Positions 1 through 9,064 of a stretch of DNA of 64,000 bases are shown in pieces; position 1 is the stretch's first letter, and every line of letters begins with the position of its first letter. Below the pieces are notes generated by a model. It saw only the letters and a list, made by a program, of their open reading frames with translations. It was not told where the DNA came from and did not search any database. Source of the stretch: Salegentibacter_A chungangensis (GTDB taxonomy: Bacteria; Bacteroidota; Bacteroidia; Flavobacteriales; Flavobacteriaceae); contig NZ_JBHTLI010000001.1 in NCBI RefSeq assembly GCF_042678405.1, positions 744,001-808,000 on the forward strand, in the 5' to 3' direction. A program made the position numbers and the translations under genes.

Positions 1-92
1 TGTATGATTTTTGAGAAGAGTTTTGCTTCATTGTGAAACAAAGATAATGAGATATTGGAAGTGAAAACAGGAAAAAGAGCTAATCCAATAAA

Positions 93-128
93 CAAAAAAA
101 AACGCCTCCCAAATAAATGAAAGGCGTT
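93..128 (-). terminator. Rho-independent terminator of rng
   Basis: A 7-bp stem (AACGCCT at 101-107, AGGCGTT at 122-128) is followed, reading leftward, by a run of T formed by the A-tract at 93-100. It begins just past the rng stop codon. Confidence 0.8.
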
Positions 129-134
129 ATTTAA

Positions 135-1673
135 TTATTGAATCACTTTCCCGTCTTTATCGTGAAAGTGGTATTCTAAATACGTGTAAGCGTCTCTAGG
201 TAAGATTTTCACCCATCGCTTATGGTCTAAAAACCATTGAGCTCGGGGAGATGGAAAGCCTTTAGTTAAAAAGGCTGCAATAAATGGGTGCGCACTTAAA
301 GTAATCTTTTTGTGATTTTTCTTGATTAACTTCTCGAAGTCGGCTTTGATCTTGTTTATTAAAATGATCGGTGCTTCTATTTCACCGGTGCCGTTAGGGT
401 TTTCCTCACGGGTTTTAATATTCATCTCAGGCCGTACGCGTTGTCTTGTAATTTGTACCAGGCCAAATTTACTTGGCGGCAAAATCTTATGTTTTGCCCG
501 GTCGTCACTCATTTCATTTTTAAGGTGGTCATAGAGGGCTTTGCGGTTTTCGGCTTTGCCCATATCTATAAAGTCTATCACGATAATACCTCCCATATCA
601 CGTAAACGCAATTGGCGGGCTATCTCGGTAGCACTAATCATGTTGACCTCCAGAGCGGTATCTTCCTGATTTTTTGATTTGTTTGACCTGTTGCCACTGT
701 TCACGTCTACAACGTGCATGGCTTCGGTGTGTTCTATTACCAGATAAGCGCCCTTGCTCATAGAGACAGTGCGCCCAAAGGAAGTTTTTATTTGTCTTTC
801 GATACCGTATTTTTCAAAAATGGGGACATTAGACTGATACAATTTTACGATTGATTCTTTGCTAGGGGCGATCTCGCCCACATAGTCCTTAACTTGTGTA
901 TAAAGCGTCTCATCGTCTACAATTATGGAGGTAAAGGTATCGTTGAAGATATCTCTTAACAAGGACGAGGCCCTGTTTAACTCTCCTAAAACCTTAGAAG
1001 GATGATGCGGTTTATACAGCTTTTTGCACATTGCTGTCCAGCGACCCATTAGATTTTGGAGGTCTCTGTCCAGTTCTGCTACTTTTTTGCCTTCTGCTAC
1101 GGTTCTCACAATAACCCCAAAACCTTTGGGTTTAATGCTTTTTACCAATCTCTTTAGCCTGTCTTTTTCTTCTTTGCTCTCAATTTTTTGGGAAACTGAA
1201 ACGCGGTTAGAAAAAGGAACCAGAACTATATAGCGGCCCGGGAGGGAAAGCTCAGAGCTTATTCGGGGGCCTTTGGTGGAAATAGGTTCTTTAACGATTT
1301 GAACCAGTAGCGACTGATTTGATTTTAAGACATCGGTAATCGTACCGTTTTTGTCTATATCTTTCTCAAAAGTAAAATTCTTTAATGAATAGTCTTTAAG
1401 TTTACCTGTGCTTACACGTTTTATGAACTTCAGCATAGATGAAACCTGAGGTCCCAGGTCGTGATAGTGTAAAAAACCATCTTTTTCATAACCTACATTT
1501 ACAAATGCGGCATTTAACCCGGGGACAGCCTTTCTAATTTTGGCGATAAAAATATCACCTACATTAAATTTATTGCTGTCTTCATCCTTGTTGAGTTCAA
1601 CTAGTTTTCCATCTTTTAATAAGGCAAAATCTACTGCAGAGGCTTCGGACCGGATAATTAACTCTTTGTCCAC
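135..1673 (-). CDS. rng: Ribonuclease E/G family endoribonuclease (RNase G)
   Basis: This 512-residue protein is a single-strand-specific endoribonuclease acting in 16S rRNA 5' maturation and mRNA turnover in the cytoplasm. It has an N-terminal S1-like RNA-binding domain (about residues 35-120, starting VGDIFIAKI) and the catalytic core with the signatures DVNSG and IVIDFIDM, which carry the magnesium-binding acidic residues. The length matches RNase G rather than RNase E, because the long C-terminal scaffold is absent. The start is a GTG at 1671-1673; no better in-frame ATG lies upstream. It follows the HU gene and a tiny basic ORF on the same strand, separated from them by a terminator-like hairpin, so it may be partly independently transcribed. 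The family call is secure; RNase G versus E is by length. Confidence 0.93.
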   Translation of the reverse strand: MDKELIIRSEASAVDFALLKDGKLVELNKDEDSNKFNVGDIFIAKIRKAVPGLNAAFVNVGYEKDGFLHYHDLGPQVSSMLKFIKRVSTGKLKDYSLKNFTFEKDIDKNGTITDVLKSNQSLLVQIVKEPISTKGPRISSELSLPGRYIVLVPFSNRVSVSQKIESKEEKDRLKRLVKSIKPKGFGVIVRTVAEGKKVAELDRDLQNLMGRWTAMCKKLYKPHHPSKVLGELNRASSLLRDIFNDTFTSIIVDDETLYTQVKDYVGEIAPSKESIVKLYQSNVPIFEKYGIERQIKTSFGRTVSMSKGAYLVIEHTEAMHVVDVNSGNRSNKSKNQEDTALEVNMISATEIARQLRLRDMGGIIVIDFIDMGKAENRKALYDHLKNEMSDDRAKHKILPPSKFGLVQITRQRVRPEMNIKTREENPNGTGEIEAPIILINKIKADFEKLIKKNHKKITLSAHPFIAAFLTKGFPSPRAQWFLDHKRWVKILPRDAYTYLEYHFHDKDGKVIQ

Positions 1674-1815
1674 TCTATTCGATTTTTATCTATACCTGCT
1701 AAAGGCAGACACAGATGGATTAAACAATATTTTATCACAGGGTTTTTAATCCTGAAGAAACCCAAAATTGCCTTTTTGACCAGGCGGGGTTTCGTTTTCA
1801 AAGAACGATTGAAAC

Positions 1816-1845
1816 AAAAAAAGTAGTGTGAAAACTACTTTTTCT
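1816..1845 (-). terminator. Terminator-like hairpin after the small basic ORF
   Basis: AAGTAGT (1821-1827) pairs with ACTACTT (1834-1840), flanked by an A-run on one side and a T-run on the other, so it could act in either direction. It overlaps the stop codon of the 29-residue ORF. The stem is AT-rich and therefore weak; it may only attenuate read-through into rng. Confidence 0.5.
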
Positions 1846-1924
1846 TATGGCGGTTAGCTCTTCTTCTTTTTTTACGCTTGTGCGTGGCTACCTTATGTCT
1901 TTTTCTTTTTTTACCACTTGGCAT
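1835..1924 (-). CDS. Very short, highly basic conserved-looking protein (29 aa)
   Basis: The ORF runs from ATG at 1924 to TAG at 1835 and encodes 29 residues, of which about 60% are Lys, Arg or His (start MPSGKKRKRHK, end NRHKKK). It has no acidic residue. That composition is typical of small ribosomal or rRNA-binding proteins such as bL34, bL36 or bTHX, but the sequence is not one I can assign to them. It lies 62 bases downstream of the HU gene on the same strand, ahead of a hairpin terminator, so it is probably co-transcribed with HU. The clean ORF, its placement and the terminator support a real gene. A ribosome-associated role is inference from composition only. Confidence 0.65.
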   Translation of the reverse strand: MPSGKKRKRHKVATHKRKKRRRANRHKKK

Positions 1925-1986
1925 AGTGTTAGATTTTAATTAATAAATTTATTTTATGTCTTTTTGTTTATAACTAAACAGAACAA

Positions 1987-2277
1987 TTACTTAACCTCAA
2001 CATTGGTTTTTACACCTTCTACGAAAATCTTCGCAGGCTTAAAAGCCGGGATGTTGTGAGCAGGTATTTTAATAGTAGTGTTCTTAGAAATATTTCTTCC
2101 TGTCTTTTCAGCTCTTGTTTTAACTACAAAGCTTCCAAAACCTCTTAGGTATACGTTGTCTCCGCTCTCAAGTGAAGTCTTAACCTCTTCCATGAAGGTT
2201 TCTATAGTAGCCTGTACATCACCTTTTTCCATTCCTAATTTTTCTGAAATGTTTGCTACAATATCTGCTTTCGTCAT
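1987..2277 (-). CDS. hup: HU/IHF-family DNA-binding protein
   Basis: At 96 residues this is the usual length of a bacterial HU protein, the nucleoid-bending histone-like dimer. It starts MTKADIVANISEKLG (helical dimerisation part) and has the diagnostic beta-arm region with GRNISKNTTIKIPA followed by PAFKPAK, including the intercalating proline. The segment YLRGFGSFVVK matches the conserved FGxF core. A good Bacteroidota promoter lies about 50 bases upstream. It leads a leftward group with a tiny basic ORF and then rng. HU versus an IHF-like subunit cannot be settled by eye; a single-gene homodimeric HU is the simpler reading. Confidence 0.95.
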   Translation of the reverse strand: MTKADIVANISEKLGMEKGDVQATIETFMEEVKTSLESGDNVYLRGFGSFVVKTRAEKTGRNISKNTTIKIPAHNIPAFKPAKIFVEGVKTNVEVK

Positions 2278-2327
2278 TTTCGTACTATTTAAAGTTATAA
2301 ATTGGGGTTTCTAATTTTTCAAGGGCG

Positions 2328-2359
2328 CAAATATAAGAATTAAATCTGCAATATTTCAA
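2328..2359 (-). promoter_or_regulatory. Predicted Bacteroidota-type promoter of hup
   Basis: Reading leftward there is a -7 box TATATTTG (2328-2335), an exact match to TAnnTTTG, with TTG at 2357-2359 and a 21-nt spacer. It lies 50 nt before the HU start codon. Confidence 0.65.
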
Positions 2360-2420
2360 GCCTAATTCATTAAATAATAACGGAATAAACAATTATTATT
2401 GCAATCAGATAAAATGCCCT

Positions 2421-3470
2421 ATGATGTTTTCTAAGATACTGATTAATTGGTACTTGAGCAATAAAAGAGACCTTCCCTGGAGAAAAACCAGTGAGCCTTA
2501 CCGCATATGGCTTAGTGAAATTATGCTGCAGCAAACGCGAATTGAACAGGGATTGCCTTACTATCACAGCTTTACAGAGGCCTTTCCCGAAGTTTTTGAT
2601 CTGGCCAGGGCTTCCCGAGATAAGGTGCTAAAACTCTGGCAGGGACTGGGCTATTATTCGAGAGCCAGGAATCTTCACGAAACCGCCCGATATGTGGCTG
2701 AAGAACTCGATGGCGTTTTTCCTGATAATTATAAGGACTTAAAAAAACTAAAAGGAGTTGGCGACTATACGGCCAGCGCTATCGCTTCTATATGTTATAA
2801 CGAGCCTGTAGCCGTGGTAGACGGGAATGTTTACCGGGTTTTGAGCAGGTATTTCGATATTGATACTCCTATTAATAGCACCGAAGGGGTGAAGGAATTC
2901 AAGGCACTTGCCACCGAATTGCTGGATAAAGAACGGCCCGCTGACTTCAACCAGGCGATTATGGAATTCGGCGCTTTGCACTGCAAGCCGAAGAATCCCC
3001 TATGTGACACCTGTCCGTTTCAGGATAGCTGCCTGGCCTTGAAGAATAATAAGGTAAATGAACTTCCCGTTAAACTGAAGAAGGGAAAGATCAAAAAACG
3101 TTATTTTAATTACCTGGTATTTCAGTCAGATGAAAATCAAACCATACTTCAGCAAAGAACAGGAAAGGGGATCTGGAACGGCCTATATGAATTTCCCCTG
3201 GTAGAGACCGAAAAGCAGGTAAGCCCGGATGAATTTCCTGCGGAACCGGCCTTCAGGGAGAAAATAGGGGGTAAAAAAGTAGAACTTCATTTATATAATG
3301 AGGAACCCGTAGTGCATAAATTATCTCATCAGCATATCTTTGCAAGATTCTGGATAGTGAAAAGTGATACTTTGCCAAAAGAGAGTGTGGAGATAAACAG
3401 GCTTGAAGAATATCCTGTTCCGGTGCTTATTCAAAATTTCCTCAGAGAATGTGAGATCGGGAACTATTGA
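2421..3470 (+). CDS. mutY: A/G-specific adenine DNA glycosylase MutY
   Basis: MutY removes adenine mispaired with 8-oxoguanine in base-excision repair. The 349-residue protein has the catalytic Glu in LSEIMLQQT (E33), a helix-hairpin-helix LKGVGDYTAS (about 110-119), and the catalytic Asp in VVDGNVYR (D134). An iron-sulfur loop has spacing C-x6-C-x2-C-x5-C near residues 188-204. The C-terminal 120 residues form the NUDIX-like domain that recognises 8-oxoG (LQQRTGKGIWNGLYEFPL). Two consecutive ATG codons (2421, 2424) are both possible starts. The order mutY-ssb-gldE-gldD is a common flavobacterial arrangement. The divergent HU promoter lies just upstream. Confidence 0.96.
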   Translation: MMFSKILINWYLSNKRDLPWRKTSEPYRIWLSEIMLQQTRIEQGLPYYHSFTEAFPEVFDLARASRDKVLKLWQGLGYYSRARNLHETARYVAEELDGVFPDNYKDLKKLKGVGDYTASAIASICYNEPVAVVDGNVYRVLSRYFDIDTPINSTEGVKEFKALATELLDKERPADFNQAIMEFGALHCKPKNPLCDTCPFQDSCLALKNNKVNELPVKLKKGKIKKRYFNYLVFQSDENQTILQQRTGKGIWNGLYEFPLVETEKQVSPDEFPAEPAFREKIGGKKVELHLYNEEPVVHKLSHQHIFARFWIVKSDTLPKESVEINRLEEYPVPVLIQNFLRECEIGNY

Positions 3471-3587
3471 TTTTCGATTTGTTAAAACTTTTGTGTAGGT
3501 TTGGTTGAACTGGCAAATTTTTTTCAGTATTTTAGGTAAATTAAATTCAAACAACCGGAGAATCGGTTTTTAAAAACTATAAATAAA

Positions 3588-4052
3588 ATGACAGGTACAC
3601 TTAACAAAGTAATGCTGATAGGGCATACCGGAGATGATGTAAAAATGCATTATTTTGAAGGTGGCGGGGTGATTGGCCGTTTTCCGCTGGCTACCAACGA
3701 AACCTATACCAATAAAACCACCGGGGAGCGTGTGAACAATACCGAGTGGCATAATATCGTGGTGCGTAATAAGGCAGCTGAAATTTGTGAGAAATACCTT
3801 AAAAAAGGAGATAAAGTATATATCGAAGGAAGGATCAAGACCCGTAAGTGGCAGGATGACCAGGGGAATGAAAGGTATTCTACAGAAATTCAGTGTACAG
3901 AATTCACCTTCCTTACTCCTAAAGGAGAAAGCGGGCCTGGCGCACAACCTCAAAATTCTCCTTCAGCCACCCCTGAAAGCAAACCAAAAAATGATAGCTT
4001 TGCAAATCAGTCAATTGCAAAAGATGAAGAGGAAGACGATTTGCCTTTCTAA
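3588..4052 (+). CDS. ssb: Single-stranded DNA-binding protein
   Basis: This 154-residue SSB binds single-stranded DNA as a tetramer during replication and repair. It has an N-terminal OB fold (about residues 4-106; motifs LNKVMLIG, NTEWHNIVV and YIEGRIKTRKW), a low-complexity Gln/Pro/Ser linker, and the acidic C-terminal tip DDLPF used to recruit partner proteins. It sits 117 bases after mutY and 21 bases before gldE. Confidence 0.97.
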   Translation: MTGTLNKVMLIGHTGDDVKMHYFEGGGVIGRFPLATNETYTNKTTGERVNNTEWHNIVVRNKAAEICEKYLKKGDKVYIEGRIKTRKWQDDQGNERYSTEIQCTEFTFLTPKGESGPGAQPQNSPSATPESKPKNDSFANQSIAKDEEEDDLPF

Positions 4053-4073
4053 GTTTAACTAAAACCAGTGCAT

Positions 4074-5396
4074 TTGGATTCGGAACCTCCCAGTTTGTTT
4101 CTGTTTTGGGCTACATTTGATTTTACCCAGTTTATAAGCTTAATTATTTTATTGCTGCTGTTGCTATGCTCGGCCCTGATTTCGGGTGCTGAAGTGGCCT
4201 TCTTTTCACTTACCCCGGCTAATTTCATTACCGAGGACGGAAAGCGCAGCAATGCCCAGAAGATCGTTATTAAACTTCTCGAGAAGCCGAAGAAGTTGTT
4301 AGCGACCATCCTGGTGGCCAATAATTTCATCAATATCGCTATCGTGCTCTTGTTCGATACCATAGCCGATAAATTATTTGCAGGCCTTAATGTTACGGTA
4401 TGGGGCGTGGACCTTAAGTTTGTTTTTGAGGTGGGAGTAGCGACTTTCCTGATCTTGCTTTTCGGGGAAATACTGCCGAAGGTCTATGCCAGCAGGAATA
4501 AAGAGAAATTCTCCAATTTTATGGCCTATCCGCTTAATTTCCTGGATAGCTTTTTCTCTCCGCTCAGCACTCCAATGAGGGCAGTAACGCTTTTTATTCA
4601 TTCAAGGCTTGGGAAGCAGCGTTCTTTTATTAGTATAGACCATCTCTCCCAGGCGCTGGAGCTTACCAGTGAAGAAGATACTTCCAAAGAAGAGCAGAAA
4701 ATTCTTCAGGGCATTGTCTCTTTCGGGAATACGGACACCAAGCAGGTGATGAGGCCCAGAATGGATATTTTTGCCCTTAATGAGGAACAGCCTTATAAAG
4801 AGATTATTCCGGAAATTATTGATAATGGATACTCCAGAATTCCGGTATTCAAGGAAAATATAGATAATGTGGTGGGAATCCTTTACGTTAAGGACCTGTT
4901 GCCGTATCTCGAAGAAAGTTCGTTCGACTGGACCGCTCTTTTAAGGGAACCGTATTTTGTTCCTGAAAACAAAAAACTGGATGATCTTCTTAATGACTTT
5001 AAGGATAAGCGCAACCATCTCGCGATAGTGGTTGATGAATACGGCGGCACCAGCGGCTTGATCTCACTTGAGGATATCATCGAGGAGATCGTAGGGGATA
5101 TCAGTGATGAGTTTGATGATGAAGACCTGGTGTTCTCTAAACTCGACGAGAACAACTTTGTGTTTGAAGGAAAAACTCCGTTAAAGGATTTTTATAAGAT
5201 CATTAAACTTGAGGATCCTTCAGGCTTTGAAGAGAAAAAAGGGGAGGCCGAAACTCTAGCCGGTTTTCTGCTGGAGATATCCGGGGGATTTCCGAAGCGA
5301 AACGACATAATTACCTTCCTTAACTATAAGTTTACCGTGGAAGTAATAGATGATAAACGAATTAAGCAGATAAAGTTGAGTATTGCACCCTTATGA
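4074..5396 (+). CDS. gldE: Gliding motility-associated protein GldE (CNNM/CorC-type membrane protein)
   Basis: This 440-residue inner-membrane protein has an N-terminal DUF21/CNNM membrane domain with several hydrophobic helices (about residues 15-190). Two CBS repeats follow (around VMRPRMDIFALNE and LAIVVDEYGGTSGLISLEDIIEEIVGDI), then a C-terminal CorC/HlyC domain. In Flavobacterium, GldE is encoded next to GldD and supports gliding and type IX secretion; the exact role is unclear. I prefer the TTG at 4074, giving an N-terminus MDSEPPS that matches the MDxEPPS start I recall for this family. A GTG at 4068 is in frame and would add two residues. The stop overlaps the gldD start by 4 bases (ATGA), indicating translational coupling. 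Confidence 0.9.
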   Translation: MDSEPPSLFLFWATFDFTQFISLIILLLLLLCSALISGAEVAFFSLTPANFITEDGKRSNAQKIVIKLLEKPKKLLATILVANNFINIAIVLLFDTIADKLFAGLNVTVWGVDLKFVFEVGVATFLILLFGEILPKVYASRNKEKFSNFMAYPLNFLDSFFSPLSTPMRAVTLFIHSRLGKQRSFISIDHLSQALELTSEEDTSKEEQKILQGIVSFGNTDTKQVMRPRMDIFALNEEQPYKEIIPEIIDNGYSRIPVFKENIDNVVGILYVKDLLPYLEESSFDWTALLREPYFVPENKKLDDLLNDFKDKRNHLAIVVDEYGGTSGLISLEDIIEEIVGDISDEFDDEDLVFSKLDENNFVFEGKTPLKDFYKIIKLEDPSGFEEKKGEAETLAGFLLEISGGFPKRNDIITFLNYKFTVEVIDDKRIKQIKLSIAPL

Positions 5397-5956
5397 GAAA
5401 AGCAGGAATCTTAATTTTGACAGCCATCCTCGGCCTGGCTTCGTGTAAAGATGAAGTAAGGCCGAAGCCCAAGGCTTTTCTGGCTTTGGAGTATCCCAAA
5501 GCCGAATATGAATCTGCCGATCTAGCCTGCCCTTATACATTCGAAAAAAACAAAATTGCAGAACTCACTCCTTCCGGGAAAAATAAGGAGTGTTGGATGG
5601 AACTCAAGTATAAACTTCTAAATGGTTCAATTTATATCACTTATCAAAAGATAGACAATAACCTGGATTCCCTGCTGATGGATGCCCAACAATTACCATT
5701 GCAGCATACCATTAAGGCAGATGTGATAGAAGGGGATGTTTATACCAATGAGTACCATAACACCTACGGGATGTTTTATGAAGTTAATGGTGACGCTGCC
5801 TCTCAGGCCCAGTTTTACCTTACAGACAGTACCGATAATTTCATAACAGGGGCCATCTACTTTAACCGTCGTCCGAATTATGACTCCCTGGTACCTGCTG
5901 CTGATTATCTAAAAAAAGATATGCGGCACTTAATGGAGACCTTTCAATGGAATTGA
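5393..5956 (+). CDS. gldD: Gliding motility lipoprotein GldD
   Basis: The 187-residue protein starts with a lipoprotein signal ending LGLASC (lipobox Cys at about residue 19) and is predicted to be membrane-anchored in the envelope. GldD is required for gliding and type IX secretion in flavobacteria. The family is recognised from RPKPKAFLALEYPKAEY near the N-terminus, the two-gene overlap with gldE, and the length. No catalytic motif is visible. Confidence 0.92.
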   Translation: MRKAGILILTAILGLASCKDEVRPKPKAFLALEYPKAEYESADLACPYTFEKNKIAELTPSGKNKECWMELKYKLLNGSIYITYQKIDNNLDSLLMDAQQLPLQHTIKADVIEGDVYTNEYHNTYGMFYEVNGDAASQAQFYLTDSTDNFITGAIYFNRRPNYDSLVPAADYLKKDMRHLMETFQWN

Positions 5957-6074
5957 GGCTTATTGTAAATAATTCTTACCTCACAACCGATATTATTAAC
6001 ATTTTGTCAACTAAATTAGATTTTATCTAAGGAAATCGATATTATTGTTTTGTTAATTGTAAAAAGACAATAAT

Positions 6075-9053
6075 ATGAAGCAAAATTCGTTGATGTATTT
6101 CAAAATATTGTTTCTCGTACTGTTTCCTTCGGTTGTTTTTGCCCAGGAAACTTTAACGGGTAAAACAATAAATGACGCTACGGGAGAAGTTGTTCCTTTC
6201 GTGAATGTTATTGAAAAGGGTACTTCCAATGGTACTACCAGTGATTTTGACGGGAATTTCTCAATTACCGTAGATGCTTTACCAACAACTCTGGTCTTTT
6301 CCTATCTGGGATTTGAAAAACAGGAAATTAATGTAACTGATAATTCACCTCTCACTATCCGCTTTGTTGAGTCTGCAGCTGCGCTGGATGAGGTTGTGGT
6401 TACAGGTTTGGCTACATCTATTAAAAGATCTAATGCTGCAAATGCCGTTTCGTCCATTTCTGCCGATGAACTAACGGGAACCACGCCGCCTCCAACACTG
6501 GACGGCGCTTTATATGGTAAGTTCCCTGGTGCTACGGTGAGTGCAAATTCCGGTGCTCCCGGTGGAGGACTTTCGGTAAAGCTGCGTGGAGCGACCTCTA
6601 TCCAGGGTAATACTCAGCCACTTTATATTATTGACGGGGTTTATATAGACAACTCTTCTATAGCTTCAGGACTAAATGTTGTTTCTGCTGCTGCCTCGGG
6701 CGGGAGTGCTTCTAATCAGGATAACCCAACCAACAGGATTGCAGACATCAACCCAGATGATATTGCAAATATTGAAATCCTAAAAGGGGCTTCGGCCGCG
6801 GCGATCTATGGATCTCGTGCTGCTGCGGGGGTTGTGATCATCACTACCAAAAAAGGTAAGGCCGGGGAGACCAAATTCACTCTTTCACAATCTACCGGAT
6901 GGACAGAGGTTACAAAGCTTCTTGGACTTAGGGATTACAATGAAGAGCGGGTTGAGGAGACCTTTGGAGAAGATGCTTTGCAGGACTATATAGCTGCAAG
7001 GGATCAGGGCAGGCTTGTGGATTATGAAGAAGAGATCTTCGGGGAGAAAGGACTTATTAGTAAGACCAGTTTCACCTTTAGCGGTGGAGATAATAAAACG
7101 AAATTCTACTCGGGCGTTACGCATACAGACGAACAGGGGATTGTAAAGAATACAGGCTATGAGAAAACCTCTCTTAGGCTGAATCTTGACCACAGGCCTA
7201 CAGACTTCATTAAGGTAGGGTTGAGTTCCAACTATATTCACTCCTCATCTAACCGTGGGTTCTTTAATAATGATAATACGGGGACATCGATAGGGGTTAC
7301 TTTAACCGCGACCACTCCCTGGCTGGATCTTTTCCCGAATGAAGACGGGATCTACCCCGACAACCCGGCTGGAGCTTCCAACCCTCTGCAAACAAGGGAT
7401 CTTGTAAGGAATAATGAAACCGTAAACCGTTTCATTATAGGTGGATCGGCAAATATCGATATTTATAAGTCTGAAAATTCAGACCTGGAACTTATTCTTA
7501 GAGGAGGTCTGGATATGTTCGGCCAAAAGACAAGAGCGATTTTCCCAAAAGCACTGCAATTCCAGAAGCTTTCTAACGGAGGTCTGAATGGAGTTTCTGT
7601 TCAGGGAGATACCCAGAATAAGAACTATAACCTTTCTGCCTTCCTGGTGCATAATTATACCACCGATTATGAGCTTAACTTCAGAACCCAGGCAGGGATG
7701 ACCAGGGAGTATTTTGACAGAAATACCGAACTTATAACGGCTACCGGGCTGGTAGCTTCAGAAACCAATGTAGATCAGGCTGCCAATACAGGGGTAGATC
7801 AGACAAGATATTTACAGGAAGATTCAGGATTCTTTGTGCAGGAAGAGGTGAACTATCAGGATAAATTCATTGCAACACTTGGGCTTAGAGGAGATAAGTC
7901 TTCAAATAACGGAGATGCCAACAAATTGTTCTACTATCCAAAAGCTTCTTTGGCAGTAAACTTTAATGAATTTGATTTCTGGAATTCTGCAAGTAACTGG
8001 ACCCAGTTCAAGCTAAGGGCTGCCTACGGGGAAGCAGGGAATTTCCCTCCCTTCGGAGCTCTGTTTACTTCATATAATGCATTCTCTACAGACGGGATTC
8101 TTGGAGTAAGTTTAATTGGAGTTAGAGGTGATAAAGACCTTAAATCTGAACGCCAGAAAGAACTTGAATTTGGTGCTGATGCCAGTTTCTTTGGAAACAG
8201 GCTTAATTTCTCTGGAACTTATTATATCAAAACGGTAGAAGATCTTATTCTTCAGGCTGCCTTGGAGCCTTCAACAGGCTTTACTTCCCAGTTCGTAAAT
8301 GCCGGAACGCTTGAAAACAGAGGTGTCGAGCTTAGCCTGAATGCTTCACCCGTGATATCAGAAGATCTCAACTGGAGCCTTGGAGTGAATTTCTTCAAGA
8401 ACACCTCTGAGATTACCAGGCTTGATGTGGCTCCGTTCAATACAGGGGCTTTTGGTGCGACTTTGGGAACCTTCAGAATTGAAGAAGGAAAGAGTGCCAC
8501 TCAAATAGTTGGAATTAGCGATAACCCCGGGCCAAATGGCTTTGAGCAATTTGGTGATGCGGAGCCGGACTTCCAGATGGGCTTCAACAACGAACTTACT
8601 TATAAGAATTTTGATCTGTCATTTCTTTGGCAGTGGAAGAACGGCGGGGAGAACATCAATCTTACCGCGTTGCTTACAGACCTGAACGGAACAAGTCACG
8701 ATTATGATACCATAGATCTTGACCCGAGCGGCCAGCTGGGTAACGGTCCATACAGGGTAAGTCAGCTGGGTTCTTCGGCAGAGGTGTTTGTGGAAGATGC
8801 TTCCTACTTGCGTTTAAGAGAAGTCGGGCTTTATTACAGAATTCCTGAAAGTACTCTTGACGGATTGCTGAATGGCACTTTCGATCAGATCAAGCTTGGG
8901 TTCTCAGGAACTAATCTTATAAATATATTCGATTATAACAGCTACGATCCTGAGGTTTCCAATTTCGGGTCTAATGGTATTTTTACCGGGGTTGAGGTGA
9001 CTCCTTATCCTTCATCCAAGAGGTTTTTGTTTCACGTGGCATTTGAATTTTAA
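6075..9053 (+). CDS. SusC/RagA-family TonB-linked outer-membrane transporter
   Basis: The 992-residue protein carries a signal peptide (cleavage after VVFAQ), a carboxypeptidase-D-like beta-sandwich (about residues 24-100, TGKTINDATGEVVPFVNV), a TonB box-like LDEVVVTG, the plug domain (KLRGATSIQGNTQPLYIIDG; NIEILKGASAAAIYGSRAA) and a long beta-barrel ending in Phe (FHVAFEF). SusC proteins import oligosaccharides or peptides across the outer membrane with a SusD lid. The SusD partner follows after 11 bases. No glycosidase, peptidase, ECF sigma/anti-sigma pair or hybrid two-component regulator adjoins it, so the substrate cannot be inferred from context. Confidence 0.95.
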   Translation: MKQNSLMYFKILFLVLFPSVVFAQETLTGKTINDATGEVVPFVNVIEKGTSNGTTSDFDGNFSITVDALPTTLVFSYLGFEKQEINVTDNSPLTIRFVESAAALDEVVVTGLATSIKRSNAANAVSSISADELTGTTPPPTLDGALYGKFPGATVSANSGAPGGGLSVKLRGATSIQGNTQPLYIIDGVYIDNSSIASGLNVVSAAASGGSASNQDNPTNRIADINPDDIANIEILKGASAAAIYGSRAAAGVVIITTKKGKAGETKFTLSQSTGWTEVTKLLGLRDYNEERVEETFGEDALQDYIAARDQGRLVDYEEEIFGEKGLISKTSFTFSGGDNKTKFYSGVTHTDEQGIVKNTGYEKTSLRLNLDHRPTDFIKVGLSSNYIHSSSNRGFFNNDNTGTSIGVTLTATTPWLDLFPNEDGIYPDNPAGASNPLQTRDLVRNNETVNRFIIGGSANIDIYKSENSDLELILRGGLDMFGQKTRAIFPKALQFQKLSNGGLNGVSVQGDTQNKNYNLSAFLVHNYTTDYELNFRTQAGMTREYFDRNTELITATGLVASETNVDQAANTGVDQTRYLQEDSGFFVQEEVNYQDKFIATLGLRGDKSSNNGDANKLFYYPKASLAVNFNEFDFWNSASNWTQFKLRAAYGEAGNFPPFGALFTSYNAFSTDGILGVSLIGVRGDKDLKSERQKELEFGADASFFGNRLNFSGTYYIKTVEDLILQAALEPSTGFTSQFVNAGTLENRGVELSLNASPVISEDLNWSLGVNFFKNTSEITRLDVAPFNTGAFGATLGTFRIEEGKSATQIVGISDNPGPNGFEQFGDAEPDFQMGFNNELTYKNFDLSFLWQWKNGGENINLTALLTDLNGTSHDYDTIDLDPSGQLGNGPYRVSQLGSSAEVFVEDASYLRLREVGLYYRIPESTLDGLLNGTFDQIKLGFSGTNLINIFDYNSYDPEVSNFGSNGIFTGVEVTPYPSSKRFLFHVAFEF

Positions 9054-9064
9054 AAAATATAATT

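Noticed and set aside
1..134. A gene at the left edge
   Set aside because: Only the rng terminator and AT-rich sequence are visible; no ORF with a plausible start continues into the window.
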